Position numbers and translations under genes: made by a program. A model generated the notes under the pieces. The model ran no database searches and had not been told where the DNA came from. It saw nothing but the letters and a program-made list of their open reading frames with translations. DNA of 64,000 nt. It comes from Echinicola marina (GTDB taxonomy: Bacteria > Bacteroidota > Bacteroidia > Cytophagales > Cyclobacteriaceae). Within the stretch, counting starts at the first letter, position 1. Every line of letters starts with the position of its first letter. Shown here one piece after another: positions 19,118 to 28,092 of this stretch. Location of the stretch: contig NZ_CP080025.1 of the NCBI RefSeq assembly GCF_020463795.1, forward strand, positions 5,143,501-5,207,500, in the 5' to 3' direction.

Positions 19118-19147
19118 CAAAATTGATTCAAATTTGAATCAATTTTG
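19118..19147 (+). terminator. 30-bp perfect palindrome over the HTCS stop codon
   Basis: CAAAATTGATTCAAA (19118-19132) is followed immediately by its exact reverse complement (19133-19147). The HTCS stop TGA is at 19124-19126, inside the left arm. The stem is AT-rich with T-rich ends. A terminator that isolates the regulator from the fructan operon is likely; a two-fold protein site is the alternative. Confidence 0.55.
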
Positions 19148-19220
19148 AAAACCTGACACAAAATTGAAAGTCTAAAAACTCACAAATCCACACCGAAACC
19201 GATTGAAATCAACAATACAC

Positions 19221-19284
19221 CTTGATTTTTTATTTATCAAGCCCTTTTGATCTGAAATTGTAATTTTTTGAAACAAGATCAAAA
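19221..19284 (+). promoter_or_regulatory. Candidate operator region of the fructan operon
   Basis: Two inverted repeats lie about 450-520 bp before the susC start: CTTGAT (19221-19226) with ATCAAG (19236-19241), and TTTTGATCT (19245-19253) with AGATCAAAA (19276-19284). The shared TTGAT/ATCAA words suggest repeated sites for one protein, possibly the AraC-type output domain of the adjacent HTCS. Binding is not shown by sequence alone. Confidence 0.35.
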
Positions 19285-19328
19285 TTTCCCTCCATTTATA
19301 CTTCATAGCTTAGTCCTAACAATAAGCC

Positions 19329-19742
19329 ATGAAAGAAATAACAATATATTACCTTGACATTAACCTACTATACAGTCTTTTATTTTGTACAGTAATAATA
19401 ATGATTCAGAAAGGAAGTCCTGAAGTTCTCAAAGGGAACGTTATGATTTCCCATACACTTTCTATCACTGTTATGGGGCTTGCGATCCTTGATTATCCAA
19501 TCCTAAAAGCCAGTAGTAAGAACCAATTATTTCACTCCCAAACACTAACTGAAACTGCGGTCTATAATTACCCAATAAGTACGGCTATACCTTTCCTTTT
19601 ACCCTTTAATTCTATCATTAGCGGAACCATATATACTGCAGCTACTTGTCCTGTTTTATATACAGTTAATGACATCCATAAAACCCAACCAACAAAAATT
19701 AACCTAAACAATAACAAAATGAAAAACCCATTTACCCTATGA
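19329..19742 (+). CDS. Doubtful 137-residue open frame in the leader of the fructan susC
   Basis: An ATG-started frame of 137 residues ends with TGA overlapping the susC ATG (19739) by four bases. It contains hydrophobic stretches (LLYSLLFCTVIIMIQ, PFLLPFNSIISGTIY) but I recognise no family, and residue use is unlike that of a typical soluble protein. It may be a chance frame in a long 5' leader. The ATGA overlap would fit translational coupling if it is real. A very short frame (MKNPFTL) ends at the same TGA. Confidence 0.2.
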   Translation: MKEITIYYLDINLLYSLLFCTVIIMIQKGSPEVLKGNVMISHTLSITVMGLAILDYPILKASSKNQLFHSQTLTETAVYNYPISTAIPFLLPFNSIISGTIYTAATCPVLYTVNDIHKTQPTKINLNNNKMKNPFTL

Positions 19743-22700
19743 AAACAAGTGTATTAAGTCTATTATTTGCCCTTTTGCTTGTTTTGCCACTTATGGCACA
19801 AACCAGAGAAATCACAGGCAAAGTAACCGACCAGTCCTCAGGAGAAGCCCTTCCTGGTGTGACGGTGCAAGTACAGGGCACCACCCAAGGTGCCATCACC
19901 GATTTGGATGGAAACTATTCCATCACAGCTGGTCCCGATGCAATTTTAGTATTTTCCTTTATTGGTTATGCATCAGTATCAGAAACAGTCGGCAACAGAA
20001 GTATTATAGATGTGATCCTAAGTCAAGATATTTCCAATTTGGAAGAGGTGGTAGTAGTGGGATATAGTTCCCAGAAAAAATCAGATATGACTGGAGCAAT
20101 TGTAGCCGTGGACTTGGCTCCCTTAGAGGGACAAAGCATGAGTACCGGTAACCCCATGCAGGCCTTACAGGGCCGTGTTCCAGGTTTATATGTCGAAAAA
20201 TCAGGCGATCCTTCCGGTTCCAATAGCAGAATCCTGATCCGAGGGATAACCACGCTGGGAAACAACGATCCATTATATGTCATTGATGGTGTCCCAACGA
20301 AAAGACAAGAGGTTTTTGCCAGTCTTAATCCCGAGGCCATAGAGTCTGTACAAGTATTAAAAGATGCATCCGCTTCTTCTGTATATGGATCCCGGGCAGC
20401 CAATGGTGTAATCGTGGTGACTACTAAAAACAAAAGCCTAGGTGGTGATAAGTTTAGCGTAACCTTTAACACCAATGTTTCAAGACTATCCGAAAAACCA
20501 CAACGATACGACATGCTCAATGCAGTCCAAAGAGGCGAAGTGCTGTGGCGCGCCTCTGTCAATGATGGCGCTGACCCCGCAGGTGGATATGGAGAAATCT
20601 ATAATTTTGACTGGAACGGTGATTTTGACAATCCAGTTTTGAACAGCGTTACGGTCCAACCTTTCGTGGGTGGTGACGAAACAGTTCCTGCTGGAGATAC
20701 CGATTGGCAGGATGCGACCTATGAAACAGGCTGGGCTTTCAATAATGAATTGACCGTAGCAACCAATTCAGAGAAATCATCGCTGATGATCAATTTAGGC
20801 AACTATAAAAACACGGGGATGCTTAAATACACCAATTATGAGCGAAACACTGCTCGGATCAACGCCAACACTTGGCTATTTGATGATGTTGTGAAATTTG
20901 GGATAAATACCCAATTCAGCTCTTCCAATGAAACGCTCGCCACTCCTGATGTGGGTAGTGCTCCTACTCCCGGACTGGCCATCTATATGGCACCAACCAT
21001 CCCTGTATATGATATCAACGGTAATTTTGCAGGACCTCTAGGAGCAGGGTATTCGGACAGAAATAATCCAGTTCTCATGCAATACATCAACAGATGGGAC
21101 AATACCCGCAAAAACAATTTTTATGGAAATGTATTTGCAGAAATCAATATTTTGGAAAACCTAAAATTCCGCAGCAGCTTGGGCCTTGATTATAGCGATT
21201 TCCAGAAAAAAGACATAGAGCCCAAAGTAAACAATGGCTTTATCACTAGGAGCAATAACAGGCTTATTTGGGATACCAATAAGTTCACCAGCTTGGTATT
21301 TTCCAATACCCTAAACTACCAACTCACTAAAGGATCACACAGGTTTGAAGCCCTTTTGGGAGTAGAATCCATCAAAGACGATTTGAATAGTTTAATAGCT
21401 ACGGCCGATGGTTTTGCGGTTGAAACAGAATCCTATTTTGTACTGGATGCCGCCACAGGAGCAAGAACCTCCAATGGCCGCTCCACAGGTAACCGCTTAT
21501 TGTCACAATTCGGTAAACTGAACTATGCCTTCGATGACCGTTATTTGGCTTCTTTTACCCTAAGGCGTGATGGTTCTTCCAGGTTCGGTAGCAATAACCG
21601 ATATGGTGTGTTCCCAGCTGCTACCGTTGGTTGGAGAATAAGTAATGAAGAATTTCTTAAAGACAATCCTACCCTTTCTGATTTGAAACTGAGAATTGGC
21701 TATGGGGAAGTTGGTAATCAGGAAATTGGAGACTTGGCCAGGTTTGGTCTTTATGAATCCAGGTATGGCCCGAACCAAGCCCAATACATCGGTGGTTTTT
21801 TTGAAATCTACTATAATGTGGGTACAGCCTATGATATTAACGGAAACAATACAGGAAACCTTCCATCTGGCTTTGTTTCCATACAAGCTGAAAACCCTGA
21901 TTTGAAATGGGAGACTACCAAAGAATGGAACTTTGGCTTAGATTTCAGCCTGTTCAATTATGCCATCAATGGCTCCTTTGACTATTTTACCAGAGAGACC
22001 AGTGATATCCTAACCACTCCTCCGATTGCCTCTGTAATAGGTGAAGGACAACAGCGCGTATTAAACGGAGCTACCACCAAAACCAATGGATGGGAACTTG
22101 CACTGAACTATGCCAAGGACTTTGACAATGGGATGACCTTTACCATCAATACCAATTTTGGGGCTTTTGCTGACGAAATCACCTATTTGCCTGAAGAGGT
22201 AAGGGCAGCTTTCCCTGGAACTGCACAAAACTCAATCATTGGCCATTCGCAGTTCTCCATATTCGGTTACCAATATGATGGACTATTCCAAAGTCAAGAG
22301 GACGTAGACAACAGCCCGGATCAGGTGGGTGCAAGACCCGGTGGCTTGAAGTTTAAAGACATCAATAATGATGGGGTAATAGATTCTGATGATAGGGATT
22401 TTATCGGCACCACACTTCCTGCCTTAGAATACGGTGTAGGCTTTGATCTTTCCTATAAAAATTTCGACTTCTCCATCTTTGGTTCAGGCGTTACAGGAAG
22501 AATCGGACAGGACCCCTATATTTTCTGGAACAACTTTGTTCAAGGACGTGAAAATGCAGGTTTAGGTGTTTTGAATGCTTGGACCCCGGAAAACACCAAT
22601 ACAGATATTCCTTCCCTTTCCTTGGCTTTCAATGACCAAAGAACCTCTGATTACCTTTTCAGAAACAACTCCTATTTTAAAATCAGAAATCTCCAAATTG

Positions 22701-22888
22701 GCTATTCCTTACCCGAATCCATCATCAACAAATGGGCAGGAATGTCTAGACTGAGGGTATATTTCCAAGGGGAAAACCTCTTGTATTTTACACCTAGTGG
22801 CTATATCGGATCTGATCCTGAGCGTACAGATTCAAACAGAATCCCGGTACCCACCACGCTTTCACTAGGACTTAATGTAAACTTCTAA
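19739..22888 (+). CDS. SusC-type TonB-linked fructan receptor
   Basis: 1049 residues. Signal peptide (SVLSLLFALLLVLPLMAQ), carboxypeptidase-regulatory-like domain (REITGKVTDQSSGEALPGV, AITDLDGNYSI), plug (VVVGYSSQKKSDMTG, PLYVIDGVPTKRQ, AIESVQVLKDASASSVYGSR) and beta-barrel (RRDGSSRFGSNNRYGVFP, PDLKWETTKEWNFGLDF, final LGLNVNF). It forms the outer membrane channel that takes up oligosaccharides, powered by TonB. Assignment to fructan rests on context: SusD 11 bp downstream, two GH32 enzymes, a sugar porter and a fructokinase in the same direction, in the order known from characterised Bacteroides fructan loci. The frame is intact. Confidence 0.94.
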   Translation: MKTSVLSLLFALLLVLPLMAQTREITGKVTDQSSGEALPGVTVQVQGTTQGAITDLDGNYSITAGPDAILVFSFIGYASVSETVGNRSIIDVILSQDISNLEEVVVVGYSSQKKSDMTGAIVAVDLAPLEGQSMSTGNPMQALQGRVPGLYVEKSGDPSGSNSRILIRGITTLGNNDPLYVIDGVPTKRQEVFASLNPEAIESVQVLKDASASSVYGSRAANGVIVVTTKNKSLGGDKFSVTFNTNVSRLSEKPQRYDMLNAVQRGEVLWRASVNDGADPAGGYGEIYNFDWNGDFDNPVLNSVTVQPFVGGDETVPAGDTDWQDATYETGWAFNNELTVATNSEKSSLMINLGNYKNTGMLKYTNYERNTARINANTWLFDDVVKFGINTQFSSSNETLATPDVGSAPTPGLAIYMAPTIPVYDINGNFAGPLGAGYSDRNNPVLMQYINRWDNTRKNNFYGNVFAEINILENLKFRSSLGLDYSDFQKKDIEPKVNNGFITRSNNRLIWDTNKFTSLVFSNTLNYQLTKGSHRFEALLGVESIKDDLNSLIATADGFAVETESYFVLDAATGARTSNGRSTGNRLLSQFGKLNYAFDDRYLASFTLRRDGSSRFGSNNRYGVFPAATVGWRISNEEFLKDNPTLSDLKLRIGYGEVGNQEIGDLARFGLYESRYGPNQAQYIGGFFEIYYNVGTAYDINGNNTGNLPSGFVSIQAENPDLKWETTKEWNFGLDFSLFNYAINGSFDYFTRETSDILTTPPIASVIGEGQQRVLNGATTKTNGWELALNYAKDFDNGMTFTINTNFGAFADEITYLPEEVRAAFPGTAQNSIIGHSQFSIFGYQYDGLFQSQEDVDNSPDQVGARPGGLKFKDINNDGVIDSDDRDFIGTTLPALEYGVGFDLSYKNFDFSIFGSGVTGRIGQDPYIFWNNFVQGRENAGLGVLNAWTPENTNTDIPSLSLAFNDQRTSDYLFRNNSYFKIRNLQIGYSLPESIINKWAGMSRLRVYFQGENLLYFTPSGYIGSDPERTDSNRIPVPTTLSLGLNVNF

Positions 22889-22899
22889 AATTGGAAATC

Positions 22900-24642
22900 A
22901 TGAAAAATTATAAATTATATATCTCAGCTATTATACTAGGGTTTTCCTTGGTTTCTTGTTCGGAAGACTTCCTTGAATATGAACCCGAAGGCGTACTCTC
23001 TAGTGAAAATGTGGCCACTCCAGAAAATGCTGAAGGATTAGTGATTGCAGCTTATGCAGGCATTGGCAATGATGAAATGGTGGGCCCCCTTACCCATATG
23101 TGGGTATTTGGTAGTGTTCGATCAGATGATGCCTATAAAGGCGGAGGTGGCCGTACCGATGTTGGGGAGATTGACAGATATGAACAATACAATTTGACCA
23201 TTCCTGACCAAGGTGATTTTATGGCCCCAAGGACATGGACCAATTACTACAAAGCCATCTCCAGAGCCAATTTTGCCTTGCAGGTGATCAATGAAATTCC
23301 TGATGGAGCTTATGCCAATAAGACAATAAGGCAAGCTGAATTGAGGTTTTTGAGGGCTCACTCCCACTTTATGCTTAAAATATTGTTCAAAAAAATCCCC
23401 TATATCACAGAGGAATTAAGTCAAGAAGAAATCGGCCAAGTAAGCAATGAGATCCCCAATGATGAGCTTTGGGACAAGATTGCGGATGATTTTCTTTTCG
23501 CCTATAATAACCTCCCACAATCCCAGGATGAAGTAGGTAGAGCAGACAAGAATGCTGCTGCTGCTTATCTGGCCAAAACACGGCTATTCCAAGCTTATGA
23601 ACAAAACGAAGACCATCAGGTTACCAATATAAATACCTCTAGATTGGAAGAAGTCATACAGTATGCAGATGAGGTAACCGGCAGCTTGGAAGATGACTTT
23701 GGGAACAACTTCTTGGATGGTTTTGACAATGGACCAGAGTCCATTTGGGCAGTACAGTTCTCCATCAATGACGGGACCACCGTGGGACGATTAAGCTTTG
23801 TAACCGGATTAAACTCACCGCATGGAACAGGATTATATGGCTGCTGTGGCTTTCACCTTGCCAGCCAAAACATGGTCAATGCCTTCAAAACAGATGCAAA
23901 TGGCCTTCCCTTATTGGACGATTTCAATAACGAGGACATTTTCACCAATTTATTGCCTGATGGCACGACTCCTGCATCTACAGGACTTACCGTAGACCCT
24001 AGATTGGACCACACAGTAGGGATACCAGGAAGACCATTCAAATACAGAAATACTGTCAACTCAAGTGGTGACATGGTCTATAACTTCAGCTGGGCAAGGG
24101 ATCCAGGGGTCTATGGCTATTTTGGAAATATGAAAGAACAACAAGCTCCAGATTGTTCTTGCTATAAAAAAGAAGGCCCTTTTATCGGCACCTCAAAAAA
24201 CATAGATTTTATCCGCTACGCTGATGTATTACTATGGAAAGCAGAAGCATTAATCCAGTTGGACAGATGGAACGAGGCCCTTCCATTAATTAACGAGATA
24301 AGGGCGAGAGCGGCTGCCAGTACTTCACGACCACTCAATGCCGGTGCAGAGGACATCTACAATATTGGACTTTATACCTCCTTTCCCAATAAAGAGTATG
24401 CTTGGAAAGCTTTGAAATTCGAAAGAAGATTAGAATTTGCCATGGAGGGTGACCGTTTCTTCGATTTGGTGAGATGGGGTGAAGCAGAAGAAGTACTGAA
24501 TGCCTATCTGGCTGAAGAAAAAACCAAAAGGGACTTCTTGTCCAGTGCTGAATTTACCGCTGGCAGGGATGAATATTATCCTATTCCTCAAAGGGAGATT
24601 GACTTTACGGGTGGGCTTTATAAGCAAAACCCTGGCTATTAA
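22900..24642 (+). CDS. SusD-family fructan-binding lipoprotein
   Basis: 580 residues from the ATG at 22900; a TTG nine bases earlier is in frame but less likely. Lipoprotein signal LGFSLVSCSEDFLEYEP (mature Cys about 20). SusD features: TPENAEGLVIAAYAGIGNDE at the start, RQAELRFLRAHSHFMLKILF in the TPR part, and the C-terminal pattern RYADVLLWKAEALIQL, ALKFERRLEFAMEGDRFFDL, VRWGEAEEVL. This full-length SusD form acts as the substrate-binding lid on the SusC channel encoded immediately upstream. It contains an unusual GTGLYGCCGFHLAS segment. Fructan binding is inferred from neighbours. Confidence 0.94.
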   Translation: MKNYKLYISAIILGFSLVSCSEDFLEYEPEGVLSSENVATPENAEGLVIAAYAGIGNDEMVGPLTHMWVFGSVRSDDAYKGGGGRTDVGEIDRYEQYNLTIPDQGDFMAPRTWTNYYKAISRANFALQVINEIPDGAYANKTIRQAELRFLRAHSHFMLKILFKKIPYITEELSQEEIGQVSNEIPNDELWDKIADDFLFAYNNLPQSQDEVGRADKNAAAAYLAKTRLFQAYEQNEDHQVTNINTSRLEEVIQYADEVTGSLEDDFGNNFLDGFDNGPESIWAVQFSINDGTTVGRLSFVTGLNSPHGTGLYGCCGFHLASQNMVNAFKTDANGLPLLDDFNNEDIFTNLLPDGTTPASTGLTVDPRLDHTVGIPGRPFKYRNTVNSSGDMVYNFSWARDPGVYGYFGNMKEQQAPDCSCYKKEGPFIGTSKNIDFIRYADVLLWKAEALIQLDRWNEALPLINEIRARAAASTSRPLNAGAEDIYNIGLYTSFPNKEYAWKALKFERRLEFAMEGDRFFDLVRWGEAEEVLNAYLAEEKTKRDFLSSAEFTAGRDEYYPIPQREIDFTGGLYKQNPGY

Positions 24643-24766
24643 ACCTGTTGTATGGGCGGACGGATGAAAATCTGTCTGCCCTTTCAAAAAAGAATTATAG
24701 AAGAATTGTGTTTTTTTATCCGAAATTATTTCAAACCTTTAAAAGGTCAACTAAATCGATTAACCC

Positions 24767-26416
24767 ATGAAAACTTCACTTTTGAAAAGTTTATTATTTG
24801 GAGCCTTCATTTTACTCCTGACATTTACCTCCACTTGGGCTGGAGAGATTGAACTTAGGATTACCAAAAATTACCTTAACTTCCCTGTTAGTCATCAAGA
24901 AGACCGGCATAAAATGACCTTCCATATTCCTGGTCAAGCAGACTTAACCGTGGTCATTCGGCTATCTGCTGATGAACCTGACTACTGGGTATTCAAAGAT
25001 GTTTCCAACCTAAAAGGTAAAACCATAAAGATTTCCTATGAGGGAAATGAAGCTGGGCTGTCCAAAATCTATCAGGCAGATGAGATAGAAGGGGAAGCCA
25101 ATATATACCAAGAGAAAAACAGGCCTCAGTTTCATTTTACCACACAAAGGGGCTGGATCAATGATCCCAATGGACTGCTTTTTCATGATGGGGAATACCA
25201 CCTCTTTTACCAACATAATCCCTATGAAAGGGAATGGGAGAATATGCACTGGGGACATGCGGTGAGCAAGGATCTTATCCATTGGGAAGAACTTCCGGAC
25301 GCCTTATACCCCGACCATTTGGGAGCCATGTTTTCTGGATCAGCAGTTATTGATTATAATAATACAGCCGGTTTTAATAAGAAAAACACTCCTGCTATGA
25401 TTGCTGCTTATACAGCTGCAGGTCCTGAAAAGCAAGTGCAGGCCATCGCCTATAGCCTGGACAATGGACGCACCTTCACCAAGTATGAGGGCAATCCTGT
25501 TATTGATTCAAAACACATCTGGAACAGTCAAGATACACGAGACCCCAAGGTCTTTTGGTATGAACCTGGAAAACACTGGGTCATGGTCCTCAATGAAAGG
25601 GATGGCCATTCCATCTATAATTCCAATGATCTTAAAAATTGGGAATACCAAAGTCATATCACAGGATTCTGGGAATGCCCCGAATTATTTGAATTACCCA
25701 TAGATGGTGATACCAATAACACCCTTTGGGTGATGTATGGGGCTTCAGGAACCTATATGCTGGGTGATTTTGATGGCAAGACCTTTACGCCTAAAGCAGG
25801 AAAATACCAGTTCACCTCTGGTCCTATTTATGCGGCACAGACATTTACCAATGTCCCCAATGGACGTAGGATACAAATAGGTTGGGGACAAATCACACAT
25901 CCAGAAATGCCATTTAAAGGTATGATGATGCTCCCCACAGAACTAAGCCTCAAGGAAACCAAAGATGGGCCAAGACTCTTTAACCTTCCCGTAAAGGAAA
26001 CTGAGCAGCTGTTTACGCCCATTCAACATTGGGAAACGCTCTCTGCGGAAAAAGCAAACGAGGCCCTAAAGCCACTTTCTGAATCTGGGGAAGTACGAAT
26101 CAAAACCACCATCAAGCTTTCCCACGCGACCAGTGCTGGCTTGAACCTTTTTGGTCAAAACATCTTGAATTATGACCTTAACTTCAACAAAATTAACGGT
26201 GTATTCTATTCCCCCAATGATCCCACAAGCATGGAAATATCAGCAGATATCTATATTGACCGGAGCAGTATTGAGGTATTTGTGGACGGAGGGGCACTAA
26301 CATTGATTATGCCGAGAAGACCAGACACCAACAATAATGAAGGCTTCCATTTTTGGGGCAACAATATTGAAATAAAGAATTTGGAAGTATTTGAGGCTAA
26401 GTCAATATGGGAATAG
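24767..26416 (+). CDS. GH32 beta-fructosidase with N-terminal DUF4980-like domain
   Basis: 549 residues with a cleavable signal (LLFGAFILLLTFTSTWAGE). An N-terminal beta domain of the DUF4980 type (about 25-115) precedes the five-bladed GH32 propeller: WINDPNG with the Asp nucleophile, MHWGHAVSKDLIHWEELP, MFSGSAVID, the RDPK transition-state motif and ECPEL with the acid/base Glu. The C-terminal sandwich carries YIDRSSIEVFVDGG. The enzyme releases fructose from levan, inulin or sucrose, probably in the periplasm. Exo or endo action and linkage preference cannot be read. It lies 124 bp after susD, on the same strand as the rest of the locus. Confidence 0.95.
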   Translation: MKTSLLKSLLFGAFILLLTFTSTWAGEIELRITKNYLNFPVSHQEDRHKMTFHIPGQADLTVVIRLSADEPDYWVFKDVSNLKGKTIKISYEGNEAGLSKIYQADEIEGEANIYQEKNRPQFHFTTQRGWINDPNGLLFHDGEYHLFYQHNPYEREWENMHWGHAVSKDLIHWEELPDALYPDHLGAMFSGSAVIDYNNTAGFNKKNTPAMIAAYTAAGPEKQVQAIAYSLDNGRTFTKYEGNPVIDSKHIWNSQDTRDPKVFWYEPGKHWVMVLNERDGHSIYNSNDLKNWEYQSHITGFWECPELFELPIDGDTNNTLWVMYGASGTYMLGDFDGKTFTPKAGKYQFTSGPIYAAQTFTNVPNGRRIQIGWGQITHPEMPFKGMMMLPTELSLKETKDGPRLFNLPVKETEQLFTPIQHWETLSAEKANEALKPLSESGEVRIKTTIKLSHATSAGLNLFGQNILNYDLNFNKINGVFYSPNDPTSMEISADIYIDRSSIEVFVDGGALTLIMPRRPDTNNNEGFHFWGNNIEIKNLEVFEAKSIWE

Positions 26417-26506
26417 CCTCAGTCCCCTCCTAAACACAACAACAAAAATCAAATGCAAACCATCGCAAAACGGTAGTTTAAACGAAATCCAAAATGACGC
26501 AAAACC

Positions 26507-28012
26507 ATGAAAACTTCATTCAACCCCTTGATATACCTGCTCATCTTAGGGATGTTTGCAGCATGTACTGAGTCCAAAAAAGAAAAACAAGCTGAATTGG
26601 AAATCCCCAATTCCGAACCTGCCTTTGATGAGACTTACCGTCCTCAATATCATTTCACTCCTCCAAAATCCTGGATGAATGACCCCAACGGAATGGTGTA
26701 TTTGGATGGAGAATACCACTTATTTTACCAGCACAACCCTGACAGCAATGTCTGGGGTCCAATGCACTGGGGGCACGCGGTTTCCACAGATATGTTGCAC
26801 TGGGAACATTTGCCCATCGCGCTTTACCCTGATAGTCTAGGTACCATATTTTCTGGTAGCGCTGTGATTGACAAAGGAAACACGAGTGGGCTGGGTGAAG
26901 ATGGCAAAAACCCCATGATAGCCATTTTTACCTATCACCATCCGGAAAAAGGCCAAACCCAAGGAATTGCCTTTAGCAATGACAAAGGGAGAACTTGGAC
27001 CAAATATAAAAACAATCCAGTACTGAACAACCCTGGAATACCTGACTTTAGAGACCCCAAGGTGAGCTGGTATGACCAAGGTAATGGAACCGGAAAATGG
27101 ATCATGACCCTGGCGGTAAAGGACAAAATCAGCTTTTACTCCTCTCCCAACTTAATTGACTGGGAACATGAAAGTGATTTCAGTCCCTCATGGGCTTCCT
27201 ATGGTGGCGTTTGGGAATGCCCGGACTTGTTTCCATTAACTGATCAAGAAGGTCATGAGAAATGGGTATTACTGGTCAGCATCAACCCCGGAGGACCCAA
27301 CGGGGGATCGGCCACCCAATATTTTACAGGAAACTTTGATGGTGGAAATTTCACCGCTGATGGCAAGGATGTGAAGTGGATAGATTACGGGGCTGACAAT
27401 TATGCCGGTGTTACTTGGTCTGACATCCCAAAAACAGATGGAAGAAGATTATTTCTAGGCTGGATGAGCAACTGGCTATATGCCAATATTGTCCCTACTA
27501 CCATTTGGAGATCAGCCATGACCCTGCCTAGGAAACTCGAACTATATCATTTTGAAGGCAAAGACTTATTGGCCTCCAGGCCTGTAATGGAAGTCAAAAC
27601 ATTATACGGTAATTCGGAAAAAATCGAAGCCAAAAGCCATTTATTGAGAGACGAACTTTTCCATTTGGATTTAAAAACAGCAAATGGGAACAGGGCATCC
27701 ATTAAGTTCAGCAATGATTTAGGAGAAGAGGTTCTCCTTCATATTGAACAGAACAAAGTAATTTTCGACAGAAGCAAATCAGGTCAGGTCAAATTCAATG
27801 AAGCTTTCCAAGCCATACATGAAGCGCCCCTAAATGGCCTGGAGATTAATGATATTGATATTTATTCAGATAAATCTTCTCTAGAGTTCTTTTTCAATGA
27901 TGGGGAACTGGTCTTAACAGAGATATTATTTCCCAATTCTCCATTATTAAAATTGGATTTGGAAGGGATAGAAAACAATGGTGAAGTTCATTATCTGAAT
28001 TCCACTTGGTAA
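26507..28012 (+). CDS. GH32 beta-fructosidase, lipoprotein
   Basis: 501 residues with lipoprotein signal LILGMFAACTESKKEK (mature Cys about 20). Catalytic motifs are complete: WMNDPNG (Asp nucleophile), MHWGHAVSTDMLHWEHLP, IFSGSAVID, FRDPKVSWYD and WECPDLF (acid/base Glu). The C-terminal beta-sandwich includes DIYSDKSSLEFFFNDGE. It lacks the N-terminal extra domain of the preceding paralogue and is membrane-anchored, so the two enzymes probably differ in placement and substrate. A surface-exposed first-cut or periplasmic final-cut role are both possible. Confidence 0.95.
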   Translation: MKTSFNPLIYLLILGMFAACTESKKEKQAELEIPNSEPAFDETYRPQYHFTPPKSWMNDPNGMVYLDGEYHLFYQHNPDSNVWGPMHWGHAVSTDMLHWEHLPIALYPDSLGTIFSGSAVIDKGNTSGLGEDGKNPMIAIFTYHHPEKGQTQGIAFSNDKGRTWTKYKNNPVLNNPGIPDFRDPKVSWYDQGNGTGKWIMTLAVKDKISFYSSPNLIDWEHESDFSPSWASYGGVWECPDLFPLTDQEGHEKWVLLVSINPGGPNGGSATQYFTGNFDGGNFTADGKDVKWIDYGADNYAGVTWSDIPKTDGRRLFLGWMSNWLYANIVPTTIWRSAMTLPRKLELYHFEGKDLLASRPVMEVKTLYGNSEKIEAKSHLLRDELFHLDLKTANGNRASIKFSNDLGEEVLLHIEQNKVIFDRSKSGQVKFNEAFQAIHEAPLNGLEINDIDIYSDKSSLEFFFNDGELVLTEILFPNSPLLKLDLEGIENNGEVHYLNSTW

Positions 28013-28092
28013 GTAAAAATAAGGGGGTAAAAATGTTTCAATTCAACTATCTTGTAGCTAGTTTTGACGAATAGCCCGAAAATAAACCAAAA

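Larger units (their letters stand above)
15821..19126 (+). pseudogene. Hybrid two-component sensor/regulator (HTCS) of the fructan locus, split by an IS200/IS605 element
   Basis: The 5' part (15821 to about 16945) encodes a lipoprotein-like signal (LFSCGPKEASKK), a periplasmic sugar-binding domain (YKIGFSQCVSNDAW to about residue 300; DLLIVSPNESSP, PVIVVDRKT) and a membrane segment (FLFVFGLTLVVAIISLAYIF). The 3' part (about 17486-19126) encodes the His box (FTNISHEFRTPLTLI, His codon 17606-17608), ATPase motifs (NLLSNAFKFT, VEDTGEGM, GSGLGLAL), a receiver (VLVIEDEKPIRDYL, ITIDLML, YITKPF) and an AraC-type DNA-binding end (GFTTSAYFSTAFKNHFGITP). Both parts share one frame, and together give about 920 residues. 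Reading through the element stops at 16996. The 3' part has no ATG, GTG or TTG in frame before the His codon. The B. thetaiotaomicron fructose-sensing HTCS BT1754 has the same architecture. Confidence 0.92.

Noticed and set aside
19329-19742. A genuine membrane protein ahead of the fructan susC.
   Set aside because: No recognisable family, odd composition and position in the leader; kept only as a low-confidence frame.
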